Assembly: GCA_020634245.1 (NCBI GenBank)
Contig: JACKCC010000008.1
Coordinates: forward strand, 186,001 to 250,000
Direction of reading: 5' to 3'
From: Ardenticatenaceae bacterium
Lineage (GTDB): Bacteria; Chloroflexota; Anaerolineae; Promineifilales; Promineifilaceae
DNA: 64,000 nucleotides
This document shows positions 60,720-64,000 of the stretch, in pieces. The notes beneath the pieces were generated by a model. The model was given only the letters and a program-made list of their open reading frames with translations. It made no database searches and had not been told where the DNA came from. Position numbers and translations under genes: made by a program. Position 1 is the stretch's first letter. Each line of letters opens with the position of its first letter.

Positions 60720-62144
60720 TTACTTCCGCCTTCTTTTCGGCTTCACGCCCCCCCGATAACTGGGCGCTTCAATCAGGAAAAACGTACAGCGGCTGCCGTC
60801 CAGCATCCGCGTCGCCAGGCGCGGATCTAACTCGTCCACCGGCGTGGCCGTCGTGATAATCGTCGGCAGATGGGCGTTATAGCGATAGTTGAACAACTGA
60901 TACAACTTCTCCCGTGCCCAGGCCGTCGCGCTCTCCGTCCCCAAATCATCCAAAACCAGCAAAGGTGCCGTTTTCACTTCATCAAACCGCTTATCCAGGC
61001 GCACGCCGCTCGACGGATTAAACGTGGCTCGCAAATGATCCAACAAGTCAGGCACAACTATAAACAGCACCGGATCGCCTTGATTGGTCACATAATTGGC
61101 GATAGCCGCTGCCAAATGGGTCTTGCCATTGCCGTAGCCAATACTGTTAAACACCAGCCAGTCGGCCGGATTCTCGGCAAATTCCCGCGCCGTTTCTAGT
61201 GCCCGCTTCAAATTATCCGACTGTGATTTAGGCAGTTCCCGCTCGCGCACGTCAAAATTGTCGAACGTTTTATCGCCATGCAAATTAAGCGACGATAGGT
61301 CTGATTGATCCTGATCCACGCCAGCCCGCCGGAAATCGGGGGCCAAAATCGTAACAATTTGCACCAAACCAGGATCCACCATGCGCGAACGAATCCGAAT
61401 TTCAATGGTTTCTAGTTCCTCGTTCGTTGTGATGATGGTTGGCAGGCGGTTGTTGTAGCGGTAGTTAAAAATCTGGTACAACTTTTCCTGCGCCCAATCA
61501 CTGTTACTTTGCGTCCCCAAATCATCCAGAATGAGCATGGGGGCATTCCGCACCTGCTCAAACCGTTGATCGTAGCTGGTCTCGGAACTGGGACCGAACG
61601 CCGCCCGCAAATGGTCGAGCAAATCAGGCGTACTGACAAACAACGCGGCGTGCCCTAACGACAAGCGATAGTTGGCTATGGCCGCCGCCAGATGAGTTTT
61701 GCCACAGCCATAACCGCCTTTGAGTATAAGCCAGCCATCCGGTTCTTTAGCATATGCCACTACGCGATCGTAAGCCATCTTAAGGTTACGCTGCTTTTGC
61801 GGCGTCAATCCAATACCGTCGGGCATAAAAGAATCAAACGTGCAATGTTGCAGCGCCCCCAATTGGCTTAACTTAAGCAGACTGTCCATGCGGGCCATCT
61901 CTCGCTCAGATGCGCGGCAGGTACAGGCTACCGCCCGGCCAAAACTGGGATGCACTGGTGGCACGTCGGGAATGACGTAACCTAAGCCACCACAGTAAGG
62001 GCAGTCCAGTTTGCCTAAACCACCGGCAGAAGCACTGTCCGGCGACTCTATGTCGCGGTCAAGATCAGCGCTTGATGATGTCTTTGTATTCATCGGGGAT
62101 TTGTCGGCGAAGTTCTTTTTGAGTATCTCGGCGGCCGATTCCAT
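60720..62144 (-). CDS. Tandemly duplicated DnaC/IstB-like ATPase (helicase loader)
   Basis: A 474-residue protein with two DnaC-like AAA+ domains. An N-terminal zinc-finger-like stretch has CPYCGGLGYV and CTC (Cys48, 51, 74, 76). Domain 1 has Walker A KGGYGCGKTHLAAAI near 141 and Walker B LILDDLGTQ. Domain 2 has SIGYGNGKTHLAAAI near 335, in which the first Walker A glycine is Ile, and LLVLDDLGTESATAW. The two halves also share EKLYQ(I/L)FNYRYN and LP-TIITT. DnaC-type proteins load DnaB on DNA. It overlaps the dnaD-like gene by 80 bases and lies in the same operon as dnaB. An alternative start is ATG 62093. Confidence 0.88.
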   Translation of the reverse strand: MESAAEILKKNFADKSPMNTKTSSSADLDRDIESPDSASAGGLGKLDCPYCGGLGYVIPDVPPVHPSFGRAVACTCRASEREMARMDSLLKLSQLGALQHCTFDSFMPDGIGLTPQKQRNLKMAYDRVVAYAKEPDGWLILKGGYGCGKTHLAAAIANYRLSLGHAALFVSTPDLLDHLRAAFGPSSETSYDQRFEQVRNAPMLILDDLGTQSNSDWAQEKLYQIFNYRYNNRLPTIITTNEELETIEIRIRSRMVDPGLVQIVTILAPDFRRAGVDQDQSDLSSLNLHGDKTFDNFDVRERELPKSQSDNLKRALETAREFAENPADWLVFNSIGYGNGKTHLAAAIANYVTNQGDPVLFIVVPDLLDHLRATFNPSSGVRLDKRFDEVKTAPLLVLDDLGTESATAWAREKLYQLFNYRYNAHLPTIITTATPVDELDPRLATRMLDGSRCTFFLIEAPSYRGGVKPKRRRK

Positions 62145-62781
62145 CTTTCTTTCCTTCTTGTCGCCATCTTTCTAAAATGGCCAAAATGTAGCGCCAGTTG
62201 CGGGCGTTGTTTTCTACGGCGAGTTGAATCGCTTCTTCCACCCAACGCAGCGGATAGGTTTGTTCGGCATCGCGCAGTTCGTCGGCGATGAGCGGGGTCA
62301 GGGGGCCGATATTTTGCTCGTACAGGATAAAGATATTCGGCCGTTCCACTAGCAGCGTAATCGGTTCATCCTCGTCCGGGTTGGGCCGCCACTCTCCTTT
62401 GGTGATGCCCTCAACGGCCGCACGCCCTTTTTCTGTATTGAGGAAGTAGAGATCCATTTTGCCGTCGGCGCTTTCTATGTTGATGTGTAGGAATGTTCCC
62501 CGTGCTACTGCCCGTTCCACGCCGTCAAGCAATGCATCTGTCGCCAAATCCATTGTCGGCCCCATCCCTTTGACAAATTCGCCGTCATTCAAAAAGTCGG
62601 CCAGACGCAGGTAGCGCACCTGGCCTTCCCGCTGGGTCAATGCCCAAAAGGCGTACAACGTGACCTTGAGTTCGGCCAGGTTGTCAATGTTGGGCAGCAA
62701 ATCGCTAAAGAATAGGTTGGGAACCTGGGTCAGTCGCAGTTTGCCTGCAGGAAAACCTGAGAAGCCTTTCATGACAGTCAT
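62065..62781 (-). CDS. DnaD-domain primosome protein
   Basis: A 238-residue protein. The N-terminal 110 residues are winged-helix-like (LTQVPNLFFSDLLPNIDNLA, LKVTLYAFWALTQREGQVRY). The C-terminal part is a DnaB_2/DnaD domain: NIFILYEQNIGPLTPLIADE, then AIQLAVENNARNWRYILAIL and ERWRQEGKKDG. In Bacillus, DnaD helps start the primosome before DnaI loads the helicase. Its neighbours, dnaB and the DnaC-like loader, fit that role. ATG 62781 or 62772 may be used. Confidence 0.88.
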   Translation of the reverse strand: MTVMKGFSGFPAGKLRLTQVPNLFFSDLLPNIDNLAELKVTLYAFWALTQREGQVRYLRLADFLNDGEFVKGMGPTMDLATDALLDGVERAVARGTFLHINIESADGKMDLYFLNTEKGRAAVEGITKGEWRPNPDEDEPITLLVERPNIFILYEQNIGPLTPLIADELRDAEQTYPLRWVEEAIQLAVENNARNWRYILAILERWRQEGKKDGIGRRDTQKELRRQIPDEYKDIIKR

Positions 62782-62821
62782 GCGTCATTTTGTCATGCAT
62801 CATTGACGAACGACGCATGAC
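62777..62821. repeat. GTCATGCGTC...GACGCATGAC inverted repeat
   Basis: Arms GTCATGCGTC and GACGCATGAC enclose TTTGTCATGCATCATTG. Similar words occur at 8431-8507. It lies in the short gap between dnaB and the dnaD-like gene and overlaps the dnaD-like start. Confidence 0.65.
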
Positions 62822-62828
62822 TTATGAG

Positions 62829-64000
62829 TTACAAATTAATTTCTTGCCTTTGTAAATTCCTGAACGTGGCCAATTTGCCATGCCAGTACAAATCGACGGT
62901 GCCGGTGGGGCCATTCCGGTGTTTGGCGATGTTGAGTTCGGCGATATTGGGGCGCTCGGTGGTGTCGGGGTTGTAATATTCATCACGGTAGATGAACATA
63001 ACAATGTCGGCATCCTGCTCAATACTACCAGAATCGCGCAGGTCGGAGAGCAACGGCCGTTTATCCTGACGCTGCTCCACGGCCCGACTCAACTGGGCTG
63101 CCGCCAAAACCGGCACATCCAGCTCGCGGGCCAGCCCTTTCAACGAGCGCGAAATCTCACTGATTTCCATCACCCGATTATTCGTCGAACGTTCCGCCTG
63201 CATGAGCTGCAAATAATCAATCATGATCAAATCCAGCCCGTGCTCCGCATAAAGACGACGGCATTTGGTGCGCAGCTGCATCGGCGTAATGGACGGCGTA
63301 TCATCAATAAAAATGCGCGTCTCTGACAACCGGCCCACCGCTTCCATAAAAATAGGCCATTCGTGATCGTGCAGGTCGCCACGCCGCAGCCGCTGCGAAT
63401 CAATACGCGTTTCGGCGGCAATCATGCGCTGCACCAACTGTTCGCCCGACATTTCCAGGTTGAACATGGCAATGCGTTTACCGTATTTGATAGCGGCCGT
63501 TAGCGTAATCGCCATTTGTAAAGCAGTCTTCCCCATACCCGGCCGCGCCGCCACAATCAGCAAGTCTGACTTGTTCAGCCCACCCAGCAGCCGATCCAGA
63601 TCAACAAAACCCGTCGGCACACCAATCACATCTTCGCCACGTGCATTTAGCTCTTCAATTCGCTCCAAATAGTCGCGGGCAATCTGCTTGATGGGAACCA
63701 AATCGCGCGTTGTGCGCTCTTCGCTGATGCTGAACAACGCCTGCTCCGCCCGGTCAATAACCACGTTAACATCTTCCGCCTCATCATACGCCATATTAGC
63801 AATGGTGCCGGCGGCAGAAATCATTTTACGCCGGATAGAAGCCGCTTCCACCAATTTACCGTAGCTTCGGGCATTGATGGAAGTGGGGACAGCATTGATC
63901 AAGCCAATGATATACCCTTCACCGCCAGCCTCCTCCAACTGCTCACGGCGTCGCATTTCTTCAGTCAGTGTGATCAGATCAATGGGTTCACGGCGATCAC
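62829..64000 (-). CDS. dnaB: Replicative DNA helicase DnaB (N terminus outside window)
   Basis: The frame is open to the right edge, so about 390 C-terminal residues are present. The visible part begins in the N-terminal domain (EPIDLITLTEEMRRREQLEE, LINAVPTSINARSYGKLVE). The RecA-like domain has Walker A AARPGMGKTALQMAI, Walker B LIMIDYLQLM, and the later QLSRAVEQRQDKRPLLSDLR and SGSIEQDADIVMFIYRDEYY. It unwinds DNA at the fork. The dnaD-like and dnaC-like genes follow on the same strand, making a primosome operon. Confidence 0.95.
   Translation of the reverse strand, partial: DRREPIDLITLTEEMRRREQLEEAGGEGYIIGLINAVPTSINARSYGKLVEAASIRRKMISAAGTIANMAYDEAEDVNVVIDRAEQALFSISEERTTRDLVPIKQIARDYLERIEELNARGEDVIGVPTGFVDLDRLLGGLNKSDLLIVAARPGMGKTALQMAITLTAAIKYGKRIAMFNLEMSGEQLVQRMIAAETRIDSQRLRRGDLHDHEWPIFMEAVGRLSETRIFIDDTPSITPMQLRTKCRRLYAEHGLDLIMIDYLQLMQAERSTNNRVMEISEISRSLKGLARELDVPVLAAAQLSRAVEQRQDKRPLLSDLRDSGSIEQDADIVMFIYRDEYYNPDTTERPNIAELNIAKHRNGPTGTVDLYWHGKLATFRNLQRQEINL

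Noticed and set aside
1..64000. tRNA or rRNA genes
   Set aside because: Scanning the gaps showed no cloverleaf-like GTTCGA/TGGTTC pairs in the right layout and no rRNA words; a covariance search would be decisive.

Overview
The window looks like a chromosomal segment of a Chloroflexota bacterium (Anaerolineae or a relative). This is inferred from the protein families: an ECF sigma factor followed by a DUF5667/DUF5666-like membrane protein, FmdB, VanW and GT-C proteins, and a dnaB/dnaD-like/dnaC-like operon. No rRNA, tRNA or CRISPR array is visible, and I do not name a species. The most distinctive feature is a palindromic octamer, ACGGCCGT. It occurs roughly 85 to 90 times (counted by eye), in genes and between genes, and resembles the HIP1 repeat of cyanobacteria. 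It is absent from both insertion sequences and from one AT-rich lipoprotein gene.

1-21.9 kb, all minus strand, is an energy-metabolism array. Read in the direction of transcription it runs: pentapeptide-repeat protein, NuoJ-, NuoK-, NuoL- and NuoN-like membrane subunits, a small membrane protein, and NuoB-, NuoC-, NuoD-, NuoH- and NuoI-like subunits. The NuoD-like subunit keeps both nickel-binding CxxC pairs, so this is a group 4 membrane [NiFe] hydrogenase and not complex I. Next come hydB-hydG-hydD-hydA (group 3b cytoplasmic NAD(P)-linked [NiFe] hydrogenase), then a receiver, a sensor kinase and a receiver-kinase hybrid, and finally HdrA, MvhD and a second HdrA fused to a GltD-like module that runs off the left edge. 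Together they suggest exchange of electrons between H2, ferredoxin, NAD(P)H and an Hdr-type flavoprotein, coupled to ion transport.

22-28.3 kb holds pstS-C-A-B followed by a PhoB/PhoR-like pair (phosphate uptake and its sensing). 28.4-38.7 kb holds greA broken by a 121-bp palindromic element with an 8-bp target duplication, gnd, gmk, an FmdB-type zinc ribbon, tmk, a complete IS982-type element, a Ycf45/SpoIIIAA-like R3H ATPase, a GNAT-like protein and a cation/H+ antiporter with a TrkA-N domain.

38.7-45.1 kb is damaged: an AI-2E transporter, a YidE/AspT-like permease and the 3' half of comEC are broken by many frame changes. A motif-free lipoprotein gene lies between them. The shifts here, in the NuoN/NuoB region and in greA often sit at homopolymers, so assembly error competes with true pseudogenization. 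45.3-48.2 kb holds two paralogous OmpR-type regulators separated by an ISAs1 element with a 10-bp target duplication.

48.2-64 kb holds a HerA-like ATPase, a small unknown protein and an anchored phospholipase-D protein in one operon behind a perfect 22-bp palindrome. These are followed by VanW and GT-C membrane proteins, an Asn/Asp-rich lipoprotein, a receiver without its phosphoacceptor, an ECF sigma/anti-sigma pair whose second protein shares the lipoprotein's domain and tail, a LysM protein, and a primosome operon (dnaB, dnaD-like, and a tandemly duplicated dnaC-like loader) that runs off the right edge.
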